43,837 bases of DNA from Mesotaenium endlicherianum (GCA_009602735.1 WELA01006964.1:316536-360372); one strand, 5' to 3'. Shown: positions 1-10,484, counted from the stretch's first letter. Program-made: numbers and translations. The notes: generated by a model from the letters alone, not told the origin.

Positions 1-410
1 GATGTCTCCCCTTCCTTCTGGAGGATTTCCTTCTGCGACTCACTGCGAATTCTTTGGGCATACTTGAAGGCCTCCTCCAGTAGATCAAAGCCCTTGCCCA
101 GCACCGTGTAGCGGTAGCAGCTGATTCTCCTCTGTTCTTCTTCTTCAGCCTGCTGCTTCCGCTTCTCCTCAGCTTGCCTCTCCTCCTCTGCTTTCTTAGC
201 CTCCTCTGCAGCTTTTCTGTCCATTTCTTCCTGCCTCAGTCTGGCCTGTTCCTCCTCCTCCTTCTTCTTCTGTGCCTCCCGCTGTTGTTGGAGTCGTTGT
301 GATTCCCGAGCGGAGATGGAAGATGATTCGATGTCTCCACGGAATTGCAAGTATTCTGCATGTGCCTCTTCCGCCCTTCTCTTCCTCTTGAGTTCCGACT
401 TTTGAGTCAT
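1..410 (-). CDS. Charged coiled-coil ORF, 3' end outside window
   Basis: An ATG at 410 opens a frame that stays open to the window edge (about 136 codons). It starts MTQKSELKRKRR and continues as a Glu/Lys/Gln/Arg-rich, heptad-like segment (about residues 35-95, with runs such as QKKKEEEEQAR), then a less charged part reading YRYTVLGKGFDLLEEAF. A long coiled coil is the only visible feature; there is no recognised domain. It lies on the same strand as the element 1 pol gene and starts 325 nt beyond the pol stop. It could be an accessory ORF of element 1, the gag of a neighbouring element, or a host exon: the bases just before the ATG (ttgagcag) resemble a splice acceptor. The function is unknown. 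Confidence 0.5.
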   Translation of the reverse strand, partial: MTQKSELKRKRRAEEAHAEYLQFRGDIESSSISARESQRLQQQREAQKKKEEEEQARLRQEEMDRKAAEEAKKAEEERQAEEKRKQQAEEEEQRRISCYRYTVLGKGFDLLEEAFKYAQRIRSESQKEILQKEGET

Positions 411-734
411 CCTGCTCAATCATAAATACAATGCAGTTAGTGAAGTCAAGATATTTTGCCGCTACTGAGTGCCCTTGATGAAGAGGGACGCGATCGGGAG
501 AGTTCCAAGAGTGGAATACCTGGTGTGAGCGAATATAAGGAAAAATTGAGTTGGAGAGCAAGTGAGTGTGAGCGCAGGTTGAGTGGGTAATATGGTGATC
601 AGAGACTACCACTCCCTCCAACTTAAATTTAAAGGTGGGCTGCCTGTCACAACTGTCACTAACTGTCACATCTCCCTCCAACTTATATGGAGACAGGACC
701 TCCTGTCACCTTCCCGTGTCAACGGAAATGACTG
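411..734 (-). other. Spacer between element 1 pol and the coiled-coil ORF
   Basis: This holds no gene. Read on the minus strand it has a TATA-like CATATAAG (near 684-691), two copies of AAGTTGGAGGGAG about 60 nt apart, and a cluster of GTGACAG units. One purine tract is followed directly by TGTGACAG, as a polypurine tract and LTR start would be. That sequence does not match the LTR beside the PBS, so no 3' LTR is called. Confidence 0.4.
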
Positions 735-3700
735 TTAGGGAGGTGCCCCAGCCGCCCGAAGGTGGAACCGTTTCAACGCCCCTTTGGCATGGGTCAGCTG
801 ATCTTTAAATTCCCAAGTGTCCCCAGAGGCATCGTAACCCTTCCATCGGATGAGGTACTTCATGACATATTTAGACGATCGACGGACCGAGCGAGCGTCT
901 AAAATCTCATCGACCTCATATTCCTCAGGATCGCCGTCCCGGACAGCGGGGACCGGTCCCGGTTGGACAGGTAACCGACCTGTGAACAGTGTATCACCTT
1001 TGATGTATGGTTCCAGGAAGGAGACATTAAAGACCGGGTGACCCTTGTAGTCAGCTGACATGTTCAGTTTGTAAGCATTCTGACCGACACGACGGACCAC
1101 CGAATATGGACCGACCCAGACAGGGCCAAGCTTTTTCTTGACCACACCAGGGAGGTACAGGTGCTGAGAATGCAGTTTGACTAAATCCCCCTTGGAAAAT
1201 GTCAGTCCCCGACGGTGTTGATTAGCGTGTTTTTGTTGGTTTTCTTGGGCCGTGTGCAAGTTTCGTTGGACTTCTGACAGGGTGTCAGCAAACTCCTGAG
1301 TTAACTGGAGGGAGACCGGGTTGTCAATCCCTTCAGGGTGAGTTAAAGATTCCCCTAGCACATCTAGAGGAGACTTAGGGACTCTACCCAGGCTGAGTTC
1401 AAAAGGAGTTTTGCCCGTTGACGCGTGCACCGCACTGTTGACCGCAAACTGAATTTGAGGCATCAGGTCATCCCAATTATCTTGTTTTTGGTTAATATAT
1501 CCTCGCAGCACCTCCTGCAGAACTCGGTTAGTTCTTTCAGTCTGCCCATCAGTCTGAGGGTGGTTTGCTGTGCTGAGCAGCTGTTTGACTCCCATTAACC
1601 CCATTAAGGCTCTCCAGAACTTAGAGGTGAATTTTGAGTCTCTGTCTGAGATGATATTAGAAGGGAGCCCATGTTGGCATACTACATGGTTGTAAAACTG
1701 TCTCGCTGTTTCGAGTGCAGTCACTTTGACAGTTGTGGGGATAAAAATGACCATTTTTGTCAGTTTATCCACGACTACCAGTATTGAATCATGCCCATTG
1801 GCAGTTCTTGGTAGTGAGACCACCCAGTCCATGGATATAGTTTCCCAGCGTCCAGCTGGGATGGGCAGCGGTTGCAAGAGACCTCCGGGTGGTGTGTGCC
1901 GAGACTTATTTCTCTGACACTGGTCACAGGACTTGACATATTTCAAGACCTCCCGGGGTAACCCCTCCCAATGATAATGTTTTGCCAGTTTGCCAACAGT
2001 TTTGGCCTGCCCCAAATGTCCACCCAGGAGACTGTCATGAGCTTGACTCAGTAAGAGAGACCTTATTTCCAAATTATTAGGAATGACCAGCTTCAGCCTG
2101 CCTGAAGTGGTTTCAGTCACCCAGACCCCTCCCTTGAGCTTATACCCGAGTGCGGTAGCACGACACATACCAGTAGTGGGGCTGGGCTCAAATGTTGGGT
2201 CAGAAAGGTAGGCTTTCCTAAGTTGTTCAAGGAAGGACTTTTTCACCTTTAGTGAAGTGAGTGCACACAGGACTTTATCTACAGCATGCTGACTAAAGTT
2301 CCTTTCTTGCAAGTCAGGTCTTCTAGAGAGTGCATCAGCAGGATTCAACTTCCCTGGTTTGTAGTCGATCTGGACTTGGAACTGCTCCAGCATCTGGCTC
2401 CAGCGGTTCTCCCTCCTCGACAGCTTGGACTTCTTCTGAAAGTGGGTCAGAGCTAGATGATCTGTAATCACCTTAAAAGCTTTACCATGTAAGTATGCTC
2501 TCCACTGTTTGAGTACATGAATGATAGCTAGCAGCTCTTTATCATGCACTGAGTAATTAATCTCCGCTGGATTAAATTTCATAGACTCATACAACACAGG
2601 ATGCCACTCCTGCCGTACCTTACCATCCTTTGTGGTTTTGTCAGCAGGCTGCAACAAAATAGCACCCATGGCAAAATCAGAGGCATCAGTAACCACCTGC
2701 ACCGGTTTGCTGGGGTCATACACGGCTAGCACTGGGGCAGAACAAAGGGCATCTTTAAGGGTCTGGAAGGCAGCCTGCTGCTCTTCCCCCCACACATACC
2801 CGATGTCTTTCTTAGTAAGGTCAGTCAGTTTACTGGCCTTTGTGGAATAATTCTCAATAAATCTCCTATAGTAGTTAGCCAACCCGAGGAAGGATCTAAC
2901 TTCAGAGACAGACTGTGGTACTGGCCAGTCCCTTATGGTCTGGACTTTCTTAGGATCCACACTGATGCCCTCTTTACTGACAACGTGGCCTAAGAATTCA
3001 ATACTTTCCTTAAAGAAATCACACTTGCTCATTTTAGCATACAAGTGATTTTTCCGCAGAGTGTCCAGCACTTTCTTTAAGTGTTCAGTGTGCTGAGCTT
3101 CATCTTTAGAGAAAATTAAAATATCATCCAGGAAAACTTGCACAAACTTATCCAAATAAGGTCTGAAAATGTCATTCATAGCACCCATAAAGGTAGCAGG
3201 AGCATTAGTCAGTCCAAATGGCATCACGTTGAACTCATAGTGTCCATAACGTGTGCGGAAAGCAGTCTTGTGTTCATCCCCCTCAGCAATTCTGATTTGA
3301 TGATAACCACTCTTGAGATCTATCTTACTGAACACCTTAGCGCCAGACAGGGTATCAAGCAAGTCCTCGATTCTGGGTAAAGCATACTTGTTCTTTACTG
3401 TAATTCTGTTCAGGGCTCTGTAATCCACACACATCCGCATACTGCCATCCTTTTTCTTAACAAATAGGATAGGTGCGCCGTACGGTGATTTACTGGGAGA
3501 AATGTAACCATTTTCCTCCAGCTCTGCAATCTGTGTTTTCAACTCCTCACTCTCCAAATAAGACAAGCCATACGTGCGTTGCCAGGGTGGCTGGCTACCA
3601 GGTAATAAATCAATCCTATGATCTACTTCCCGCTTAGGGGGTAGTCCTGGAGGCATATTAAACACATCCGTGTACTGAGCAACAATGTTTGCAGCAGTAG

Positions 3701-4451
3701 GGTGTTCCGGAGGGTGTACCTTTTTCTCAACCACTTCTTCAGGTTGAGGAGGTACCTCTCTTAGCAGCAGACAGAACATTCTGTCTTCCTTCTGGTTCCA
3801 GCTTTTGACGAACTCCATTGCATTCAGCAACTTGCATCCTTCTGGAAGCCTCTTCTTTTCCTTCATTTGCCATCCACACAGGACAAGAGGAAGAGCACTG
3901 GTGGGTGCCAAGTCAGTCTGCCCATCACTGGCTCCTCTCACTTTAACTGTACCTCTGCTCCAACACACTTCAGCTTGATGTCTATTAAGCCAGGACCTGC
4001 CTAGCACGAGATCATAAAAGCCAGTGTTGAGTACCTCAAATGTAAGCGTTTCAGTTAGAACTGCAATGCCAGAACCTAACTGGACCTCAATAGGCTTGGT
4101 TATAACTCCTCCCGGGATACTTGAGGCATCTCCAAGGAATATTTTTCTATTCCCTTGGGTGACAGTAGGCAGCCTTAGCCGCTTAACTAAGTCCTTGTGG
4201 ATAAAAGTATGTGACGCCCCTCCGTCAACAAATGCCCTCACCTTCCTACCTGCAATCATGCAATGCAGTAGGATAGGGGGGACTGTCTTTTCCTGACTTT
4301 CGCATTGTTCTCCTGACGTAGCAAAGAAATGTTGGACATCAGGTGGAACAAGAGCATCCAGAGTGTGCACTCTCTGGACGTCTATATTGCTGATGGTCTC
4401 CTTTATCTGGTTGTCAGGCATGCATAGTGAATCCAGTTCAGCAGGACCCAT
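735..4451 (-). CDS. pol: Element 1 Pol polyprotein (PR-RT-RNaseH-IN-chromodomain)
   Basis: The 1238 codons from the first ATG encode an aspartic protease with FVDGGAS at residues 74-80, where the family normally has D-S/T-G. RT follows, with [11 protein letters not shown], the MPFGLTNAP block and FLDD near 440. RNase H shows TDASD, a DKELLAI glutamate and ITDH. Integrase shows an H-H-C-C finger (HDSLLGGH then CDQC) and the catalytic series MDW, SDRDSKF and DGQTER (about 890-970). From about 1174 comes a chromodomain (YEVDEIL then YLIRWKGY and TWEF). The frame is open upstream of the ATG, back through the frameshift site at 4538-4544, so the ATG at 4451 is probably not used and Pol is made as Gag-Pol. 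Pol would copy and integrate the element; chromodomains in this clade are thought to steer integration to chromatin. Confidence 0.92.
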   Translation of the reverse strand: MGPAELDSLCMPDNQIKETISNIDVQRVHTLDALVPPDVQHFFATSGEQCESQEKTVPPILLHCMIAGRKVRAFVDGGASHTFIHKDLVKRLRLPTVTQGNRKIFLGDASSIPGGVITKPIEVQLGSGIAVLTETLTFEVLNTGFYDLVLGRSWLNRHQAEVCWSRGTVKVRGASDGQTDLAPTSALPLVLCGWQMKEKKRLPEGCKLLNAMEFVKSWNQKEDRMFCLLLREVPPQPEEVVEKKVHPPEHPTAANIVAQYTDVFNMPPGLPPKREVDHRIDLLPGSQPPWQRTYGLSYLESEELKTQIAELEENGYISPSKSPYGAPILFVKKKDGSMRMCVDYRALNRITVKNKYALPRIEDLLDTLSGAKVFSKIDLKSGYHQIRIAEGDEHKTAFRTRYGHYEFNVMPFGLTNAPATFMGAMNDIFRPYLDKFVQVFLDDILIFSKDEAQHTEHLKKVLDTLRKNHLYAKMSKCDFFKESIEFLGHVVSKEGISVDPKKVQTIRDWPVPQSVSEVRSFLGLANYYRRFIENYSTKASKLTDLTKKDIGYVWGEEQQAAFQTLKDALCSAPVLAVYDPSKPVQVVTDASDFAMGAILLQPADKTTKDGKVRQEWHPVLYESMKFNPAEINYSVHDKELLAIIHVLKQWRAYLHGKAFKVITDHLALTHFQKKSKLSRRENRWSQMLEQFQVQIDYKPGKLNPADALSRRPDLQERNFSQHAVDKVLCALTSLKVKKSFLEQLRKAYLSDPTFEPSPTTGMCRATALGYKLKGGVWVTETTSGRLKLVIPNNLEIRSLLLSQAHDSLLGGHLGQAKTVGKLAKHYHWEGLPREVLKYVKSCDQCQRNKSRHTPPGGLLQPLPIPAGRWETISMDWVVSLPRTANGHDSILVVVDKLTKMVIFIPTTVKVTALETARQFYNHVVCQHGLPSNIISDRDSKFTSKFWRALMGLMGVKQLLSTANHPQTDGQTERTNRVLQEVLRGYINQKQDNWDDLMPQIQFAVNSAVHASTGKTPFELSLGRVPKSPLDVLGESLTHPEGIDNPVSLQLTQEFADTLSEVQRNLHTAQENQQKHANQHRRGLTFSKGDLVKLHSQHLYLPGVVKKKLGPVWVGPYSVVRRVGQNAYKLNMSADYKGHPVFNVSFLEPYIKGDTLFTGRLPVQPGPVPAVRDGDPEEYEVDEILDARSVRRSSKYVMKYLIRWKGYDASGDTWEFKDQLTHAKGALKRFHLRAAGAPP

Positions 4452-4502
4452 AATACCTGCTACGAGGGCAGCTAGTGACGACTCACTATCTCTAGCATCC
4501 TC

Positions 4503-4544
4503 ACAGTCAGTAGACTGGATTACTGACTGTTGCTGTCTTTTAAA
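4503..4544 (-). promoter_or_regulatory. Predicted -1 ribosomal frameshift signal of element 1
   Basis: On the minus strand the heptamer TTTAAAA (4544-4538) lies in the gag frame as T TTA AAA, a classic X XXY YYZ slip site. A 7-nt spacer (GACAGCA, 4537-4531) leads to a perfect 10-bp stem: ACAGTCAGTA (4530-4521) and TACTGACTGT (4512-4503) around an 8-nt loop. The gag stop (4522-4520) sits at the top of the stem. Slipping by -1 enters an open frame running without a stop into pol. Spacer and stem lengths match known -1 signals. The elements are read directly; the activity is inferred. Confidence 0.78.
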
Positions 4545-5998
4545 GGCTGGTCTTTTCTCTCGACCTTAGGCAGGTGCTTGACCGGACACTGTTCTCTGTA
4601 GTGGCCTTTCTGCTGACAATGGTAGCAAGTAGATTTTGCTGAGGCTGGTCTCGGCTTAGTCCTACCACCACCCCTTCCATAGCCACCTCGAGAGGGACCA
4701 CCTCTACCTCTAGACTGAATAGCATTGTACTCATACTCATATTCATCACCCTGATTATCCTCAGCCTGGTCTCCTTCAACTGCATTGTAGGAACCGTGGG
4801 GCTTTTTGACAATCTTAGACACCAAAGCGTTACTCTGGCGCTTGTGATTGAACTGCTGCTGATCCCAGGCGTCAGCATCCTGGATCAAGTCAGCCAGTTT
4901 CTCATACTTTTTCTCAGCAAAATGACCAGAGACCTCGGATTTCAAGCCATACCTGAAGTATGCTATCCTATACCGTTCTGGCAAATCAGGCTGCTTCATC
5001 ATGTTCTCTTGGAACTTTTGAGCAAACTCAGCAACTGAAGTGGTCTGCTTCAGTGTCAGGGAGATCATCGCATAGATAGCTTTCTCCTGCTGGTTGATGA
5101 CATCAAACTTCTCATGCAACTTCTCGACAAACTCTACCCACGTAGGGTCACCGAGTTGCCGAGCCTTACGCTCTTCCTTCCAGTAAAGCCACCAGTCTGC
5201 GGCACTGCCTTTCAGTAGCGCACCGGTGTGCCTGACCTTCTCGTAATCTTGCAGTTCTGGGTAGTTCTCCAGCCACTGCTCAACATCCGCGAGAAACTTG
5301 ATCAGGTAATATTTTCTGTTTCCCTCAGGATCATAGTCCTGGGGAGGTTTCGGCTTGGGCTTACTAGGCCCTCGGCCACCACCACTAGTGGTGTGAGACC
5401 CCAGTTGGTCTCTGTCCCGGAGTAGGGACATTATGATTCTTTTGTCCTCCTGCTGGGACTGATACATGGTCGCCATTTGCGACTGCATCTGAACGAACAA
5501 TGCTCCCAAGTCTACATTTTGGGGTGGTAGATTAGCAAATGCAGCAGCAGCATTGGCATCTACTCGCTGAGTAGTGTCCTCAACAATCCCTCTTGCTCCT
5601 GCAGCAGCAATTCCTGCCGCATTCAGCCGGTCACGTATTTGACCTAGGGGTACATTGAGTTGTACGGCAGGAGGTGGGTTCAGAACATTGGCCCTTGATG
5701 CCATAAGTTCTTCAACAGTGCGCTCGTCAGCTGGCTGTCCTTCCCTCCTTTGTATATCTTCAGCGGCCTTTGCTACTTGTTCAGCTTCTAGTCTGGCTAT
5801 CTCCTCCTCAGCTTGCTGAGCTGCGACTGAGGCAATAGCAGCTGCCTCATCTGCTGCCTCCCTAGCTGCAGTATCCGCTACTGCTTCCGAATAGGTACGG
5901 TTTCCCGCTACATGGCTTTCCGCCTGGTTTTCGACATTCTCGTTATCCTGGTTCTCCATGTCTCGGGAGTTGCTAGTTTGAGACCTTGTCCTTACCAT
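4520..5998 (-). CDS. gag: Element 1 Gag
   Basis: This 492-residue ORF starts at an ATG 23 nt past the PBS. The first 45 residues are polar. Residues about 45-90 are Ala/Glu-rich and probably coiled coil. The centre (about 215-390) is a retrotransposon gag/capsid-like domain with [14 protein letters not shown] and the later motif [14 protein letters not shown] Gly/Arg-rich stretch ([16 protein letters not shown]) precedes one CCHC zinc knuckle, [14 protein letters not shown], near 459-472, which should bind RNA. The ORF ends in TAA inside the predicted frameshift stem. Gag would form the particle that packages element RNA. The long alanine-rich N-terminal coiled coil separates this family from the Gag of elements 2 and 3. 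Confidence 0.9.
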   Translation of the reverse strand: MVRTRSQTSNSRDMENQDNENVENQAESHVAGNRTYSEAVADTAAREAADEAAAIASVAAQQAEEEIARLEAEQVAKAAEDIQRREGQPADERTVEELMASRANVLNPPPAVQLNVPLGQIRDRLNAAGIAAAGARGIVEDTTQRVDANAAAAFANLPPQNVDLGALFVQMQSQMATMYQSQQEDKRIIMSLLRDRDQLGSHTTSGGGRGPSKPKPKPPQDYDPEGNRKYYLIKFLADVEQWLENYPELQDYEKVRHTGALLKGSAADWWLYWKEERKARQLGDPTWVEFVEKLHEKFDVINQQEKAIYAMISLTLKQTTSVAEFAQKFQENMMKQPDLPERYRIAYFRYGLKSEVSGHFAEKKYEKLADLIQDADAWDQQQFNHKRQSNALVSKIVKKPHGSYNAVEGDQAEDNQGDEYEYEYNAIQSRGRGGPSRGGYGRGGGRTKPRPASAKSTCYHCQQKGHYREQCPVKHLPKVERKDQPLKDSNSQ

Positions 5999-6020
5999 AC
6001 AAAGAAGACTGTGATAACTG

Positions 6021-6033
6021 CTCCGATACCACT
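6021..6033 (-). other. Primer binding site of element 1
   Basis: The minus strand reads GTGGTATCGGAGC immediately after the LTR end (CATTTCA). TGGTATCGGAGC is close to the usual initiator tRNA-Met PBS, TGGTATCAGAGC, and is identical over these bases to the PBS of element 3. Confidence 0.75.
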
Positions 6034-6752
6034 GAAATGAATCGACTTACCAAATAGGCGATTAACAATTAATAAAGATCTTTATATCAGCAAGTAATCT
6101 TTATGGTATTTCCGTTAACTAGTTAAACGGCAAAGGACAATACACTAGCAGGGAATAATACTCGTAAGTCAAATGCGAGTAAACTAGCATCAATGATGCA
6201 AATCAGTAAACTCATACATAAGCAAGGTTAGAAGACAGTGCGTATCAATGGCTTCTCGCCTTGGATTCAGATCTCTCTCAGTAAGCTGTACAAGAGAGTT
6301 GGCCTCGTTTCCGAATGCCGAACTCGAGAGCAATGCCTAGCATATGTACATGGAATGAGTTTACTGTTCAACGGTCAGTGCGATGGCACCGCCTACCCGG
6401 GAGTTAACCACGTTGGTAGGACCTCGGTTAACCAAATCCACCGCCATCTCCCATCATCCCGAATAGCCATCCATCATAGGGATGTCATCTGGCTATTCAT
6501 CTAGCATATCGCACTTAGATGCATATCAAGGCAGTTCGCTGCTACCGAGTACGGAAGTCAGCTTGCTGTCAAAGAATGTGTCAGCCAGCTGACTTATATG
6601 GACTTTCAGCCTGCTGCCTTCGACTGAGTCATTGAACTGATAATTATGTAAAGTCCAGCAGACTGACTATTAACTAAAGTTCAGCAGGCTGAACTTAATT
6701 AACTATTATATTTAAATGAATATTATATCCACTAATATACTGATTCATTACA
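6034..6752 (-). repeat. Element 1 LTR, PBS-proximal (5') copy
   Basis: The inner end is fixed by the PBS. The outer end is set at TGTAATGA (6752) because it gives TG...CA ends and about 719 bp; without a second LTR this is provisional. Upstream of a TATA-like CCATATAAG (about 6594-6602) are three related blocks: GTTCAGCCTGCTGAAC, GTCAGTCTGCTGGAC and GGCAGCAGGCTGAAAG. They look like repeated transcription-factor sites. Confidence 0.6.
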
Positions 6753-6846
6753 GCAAAGATGTGCACAGATTGTGCACAGCATAGGATGAGGTGTCTGTGT
6801 AAAACTGAAGAGACTGACATGTCTGATATAGAAGTTGTGAGCTTAC

Positions 6847-7251
6847 CTGAGTTGAAGCTGGGTGATGTGCAATCTCAGCAGCCACTGCAGTGAACCGAAT
6901 GGGGCACACCACTTCATCTTCCTCATGAGAAGAAACAGCCGATGCTTCTTCTCCAGGAATGGGATTAAGAGACACATTCAGTGGTAGAAGAGATGGAGGG
7001 GCAGATCTCACAGCTCTATGATTCCAGTGTACTGCAGCAGCTGGAACGTCTGGTATGACAGGATGCCTGCTACGATCTTGCTTGCGGCACTTGTTTGACG
7101 TGGCACGTAGAAGGAGATCCCTACTCTCCTCGACTTCCACCTGAGGATGCTGCCTATGAGGAATATTCTCAAAGTGTGGTAGACCGCCAAGACCTTCAGC
7201 ACTTTCTGCACCATGGGAAGCAGGCCACCAATTGCATAAGGAGGTTAAGGG
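6847..7251 (-). CDS. Candidate host exon, unknown product
   Basis: The minus strand has an acceptor-like ataggcag at 7252, 135 open codons (phase 0 at both ends), then a consensus donor, CAG|GTAAGC, at 6846. The peptide starts PLTSLCNWWPASHG and ends AEIAHHPASTQ. It has a basic patch (ATSNKCRKQDRSRH) and an acidic patch (SSHEEDEVV); no domain is recognised. The LTR of element 1 begins about 95 nt past the donor in the same orientation, so if the exon is real, element 1 sits in the following intron or cut the gene off. The zinc-finger exon upstream could belong to the same gene, but the splice phases do not join cleanly. Confidence 0.4.
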
Positions 7252-7453
7252 CTGCCTATGTTACACTAATTGAATAAAATTTTGGACAAGGGTGAGGGGA
7301 AACCATGAAGAGGGAGGAGAAAAGGGAAAAAGAATAGAGAGAATGGGGAAGAGGACTAAAAAGGCACAATGAAGGGGAAAAAAGAAAAGGTGGGAGAGAG
7401 CGAGGGAGACACAAAAGATACAAGGTTTTAGTGGTGGGCATTGGGATGCTGAC

Positions 7454-7592
7454 CTGTGTCACTTAAGAGGTAACCCAGCTTGGCATGCTCGTGCTCCAAG
7501 TGATGCCTCAGACGAGCTCGTATGACGAACTTACTTTGGCATCCAAGTACACGGCAACGCAACTTCCCAAGTGATTGTGCTTCACGTGCGAC
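7454..7592 (-). CDS. Candidate exon with one C2H2 zinc finger
   Basis: A minus-strand open frame encodes one C2H2 finger at 7556-7485. Its spacing is C-x4-C-x3-F-x5-L-x2-H-x4-H, with the Phe and Leu where the classical finger has them (CRVLGCQSKF, then RLRHHLEHEH). The frame opens after a TGA at 7593 and can end at a donor-like ACAG|GTCAGC (7453). Classical C2H2 fingers usually bind DNA. An overlapping minus-strand frame just upstream contains VESHVKHNH, which could be the tail of a degenerate second finger in another frame. This is probably a fragment of a host transcription-factor-like gene or of an old transposon. No start codon can be chosen. Confidence 0.42.
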
Positions 7593-8687
7593 TCAACATT
7601 TTTGGTACTGCCTAAGGTAATGCGCTGATTACATATTATTATTCCATCCGGCAATAATCTCGTACATGAAAACGACGCCTTAGTTTTCATGGCACCCGAG
7701 GGGTATGCAGGCCCTAGTGGATCTGTGGCTGTACATGTAGAGACGTTTTATCAACTGTGTAGTACCTATATGCGGAAAGATCATGGTTTTGTACTCAGGT
7801 ATAGCGCGGCAGCCATGGTGATGCATGACGTCTATATGAAGAATATACGAAACATATGCAGCTAAAAGGAAATTATAGTGCGAGCATGCGAGTGCTGTCG
7901 TGCCTAACAGTGTCGGTCCCTTGGCACGTGCGTAGCCTTCCAGCACGCGTGCTTTCGGCCTGGTTGATGTGTCGGTGGCCCTCCTCACGTGTGGCAGACA
8001 TGGTTAATCGACCTTTGCACGTGTGTTAGTGACAAGCCTTACCAGGGTTAACCCATCCCTGGGTTTCTGAACTTGCACCATGCAGCCTCGACCAACACTC
8101 AGGGTGACGTTCTCTGTCACCCGGCTGTTACCATCTGCTTATCCTAAGACTTTAGCAGAAAATCTAAAAATACTTGTCTTGCCTTAATTCCTCTTACAAG
8201 GACAGAAGTCTCTTACTTGCACATAGGCTTTATGCCTTAAGGTTCTTGGGTTCACAGGTGAGCAAATTGTAGTTTGCAGAAATCACACTCTAAACAGCTT
8301 GACATGCAACGTCAGATTCAGAGAAAATCGCCCTTCAGGCTTTCGCTTAACTTCCACAAGTCAGCTTACAAAACTCTGAAACTACGTCTATGCTGGCCTG
8401 GGTCAAGCTCTTCACTTAACACCGCGCCTTAACAGCTCTTCACTGCCAGGCTGGGCTCACTCAGTTCTTCACTAAGAGCTTTATTTGTCAATACTACTCT
8501 CTCTCTTCGAGATGCGAATGCGACTTCTGAGAACTTGGAAATCAACGCACAACTCACCATTTTAAGGCTGCTTCACACACACTTGTGGCGTTCGGCTGAC
8601 TCTATGCTAATCTCCTAGCAGATTCTATTCTGCAGTTCTCCTTCTTCAACCGTGAGATTCCCTCTTGGGAACTCCTACAATCCTAAC
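7593..8687. other. No supported gene
   Basis: Only short frames without domain motifs are visible. A stem-like sequence near 8047-8067 (CCAGGGTTAACCC with CCTGGG) and CT-rich patches are present. A TGTTAGTGACA near 8024 could start an LTR, but no partner end or target duplication was found. Confidence 0.3.
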
Positions 8688-8858
8688 TTATCTATGATAC
8701 ACAGAAGAATCTTCAGCGTCGTCAGAAGCGTAGGGCTTTGGCCCTCCAATGGCCTTGGGAACTCCTTCTTCTTCTTCGCGCCCTTCTTCTCTTTCCTTCT
8801 GCTTCTTGGCAAAGGTGCGTGAGAGTGAATGACATGTCTCAGGCAAGATTCGTGCCTT
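8688..8858 (-). CDS. Possible C-terminal exon, charged tail
   Basis: One minus-strand frame, open from 8858 and ending in TAA at 8690-8688, encodes a basic/acidic tail. It contains TFAKKQKEREEGREEEEG followed by IGGPKPYASDDAEDSS and ends VYHR. A GAAAG|GCACG junction near 8857 could be its acceptor. The alternating Lys/Glu run followed by an acidic, serine-rich end looks like a real C-terminus, but purine-rich DNA yields such peptides by chance and no upstream exon was found. The partner exons and function are unknown. Confidence 0.3.
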   Translation of the reverse strand, partial: KARILPETCHSLSRTFAKKQKEREEGREEEEGVPKAIGGPKPYASDDAEDSSVYHR

Positions 8859-9996
8859 TCACAGGCACCACACAGCGTCATCTGGATGAACATCATAGCA
8901 TTTTGTACATGAAAATATTCAAAATATAGTTTCATAAGTAGAGACTTATCTTGAATCCTTCACTTCCTCGCGGAAGTGGCGCAGCCAATCAACTGCCTGC
9001 GGCTAGCGCAGGCACTGCGCCAGCAGCCTATATCAGGCGCTGCGCCGCCGTTATTCAGTCATTGCACAGGCAAATAGTTGCATTTTGCACTCTACGAACC
9101 CCCCACCCACCCGTACGCATTAATAGCGTCGCGGCACATGGGAGTGCACCACACTTACTTTCCTACAGAAGACAGCGCAGAAGTCATGCATACGTCACTA
9201 GCAGCCACAGAATAGCTCGCATAAAGACTAGTCGTGACTTCGCTTACCATAATAAGCCTATAGTCATTGGTCCTAATCATTGCGGTCATCATACGTGTAG
9301 ATTGCATGCATTATTTCGCCAATAAATACAAACAAATATTGCCACATAAGTCTGTGTTATCAAATCCAGGACAGACGTATTTCCAGCTCGTATTCCAGGC
9401 GGCGGTTTAACCCATGAGGCCTCCGTTTTCAGAGCTGACGGAGTTTGTTTTCCATTGGGAAGAGCGTGTGATCGTGAGGGCGACGAATGAGAAATGAAGG
9501 GTGTCGCCTTTTGTGGGACAGAATGAGCCAGACGGTGGGATTGAGGGTAAATGGAGTGCGTGGACGTGTTCCAGCGCGCGTCACGCGCAAACGCGGGTTT
9601 TTTGGCGCTCCATACGGGTGTCGGCCCCATTTCACCCAGTAAGGCCAAAAGGCTTTCTTAGCGTGTAGACGTCCTTTTTGGCCTTCAAGCATCCCAGAAA
9701 GTAACAGAAATATGCTGGAGTAGGTGGAAATTTGAGAGAAACGTTGTTACTTTGAGAGCCCACTGGAGCAGCTCTGAATGCATGGCCGCTGTACCCCCAC
9801 CATGCTGAGAGCACTGGAGAACACATGCACTTTACGAGAGCAAAGAGTTGACGCGAAATAAGTGAATGATGCCAACTGCATCCATTGGCTTTGTGTCTTT
9901 GTGTCTACACAGCCCGCGTCAGGAAACATGCCATTTTACGGATGACTAAAAGTTGCTTGAGCTTAATTAAACTTCATTGCATTCCTTTCTCAACAG
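8859..9996. other. No supported gene; GC palindrome cluster
   Basis: At about 8978-9052 there are several copies of GGCGCAG/CTGCGCC in both orientations, able to form alternative hairpins. Minus-strand frames at 9289-9692 have no domain motifs or splice support. Confidence 0.3.
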
Positions 9997-10057
9997 GCGG
10001 TCGGCTTATTTTGAAGCCATGAAGGCTGAGATTGACTCCATAGAAAGCTTGAAAGAG
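9997..10057 (+). CDS. Orphan 61-bp exon candidate
   Basis: A pyrimidine tract and acceptor (cattcctttctcaacag, ending 9996) precede a 61-bp open segment that stops at GAAAGAG|GTGAGA. In one frame it reads RSAYFEAMKAEIDSIESLKE, an amphipathic helix-like peptide. Both splice signals are good and the peptide looks coding. It lies 427 nt upstream of the F-box-like start codon on the same strand. It could be a 5' exon of that gene, which would move the real start upstream, or the remnant of another gene. No family is recognised. Confidence 0.35.
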
Positions 10058-10484
10058 GTGAGATCTATCAGGTTCAAATAGTCTCGCGTATCGAGGGCTT
10101 TAGATGATTTTTCAGCTCTCTATGTAGAGAGCTTTAAGTCAATGTGCTCGTCGAACACTCTCTTTTTTGAATTTGCATAATCATAAGTACTTTGAGCAAC
10201 AAATGATATGTTCCTGATAGGCGAACCCTCTAGATGTTGTGTTACTTGGCTGAACATATTCATGACATAGGGTAACAAGCTCTCAAGCTGGCTGCTGGCT
10301 GCTGCTGGCTGTTTGAAGCCTCAGGGGAGAGCATCGAAAGGACATCCCTTGCATCTTAATCGTTTGAATGTCCCTCGCCCTGTGAATATTAGCAGCTCCA
10401 TTTGTGGTCAGCATGTTGTATTAGTGGCCTTCTCATCTCTGATCAATCCTCTGTCACGTGCCATGACAGGAGCACTTGGAGACA

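Larger units (their letters stand above)
735..6752 (-). mobile_element. Element 1: Ty3/gypsy chromovirus, one end outside or lost
   Basis: Reading on the minus strand the order is LTR (6752-6034), PBS (6033-6021), gag, a frameshift signal, then pol with protease, RT, RNase H, integrase and chromodomain. That is the Ty3/gypsy order. Both ORFs are uninterrupted, so the copy looks recently active. No second LTR appears between 735 and 1, so the element either continues beyond the window or has lost its 3' end. Its gag is unlike those of elements 2 and 3, so it belongs to a different family. Confidence 0.88.

Noticed and set aside
660..670. Purine tract followed by TGTGACAG (minus strand) as the start of the element 1 3' LTR
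   Set aside because: The sequence does not match the LTR next to the PBS, so it cannot be the partner LTR as assembled. It is left as an open possibility only.
196..681. 161-codon minus-strand frame overlapping the coiled-coil ORF
   Set aside because: It reads the same DNA in another frame, with low-complexity runs and no motif. The frame starting at 410 has a sensible coiled-coil composition.
850..4569. Short plus-strand frames opposite element 1 pol
   Set aside because: They are shadows of the long minus-strand pol frame.
8024..8700. Solo LTR starting TGTTAGTGACA
   Set aside because: I found no matching CA end with a target duplication and no second copy.
9289..9692. Minus-strand frames of 87 and 119 codons
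   Set aside because: They overlap each other, have no motifs and have no splice support.
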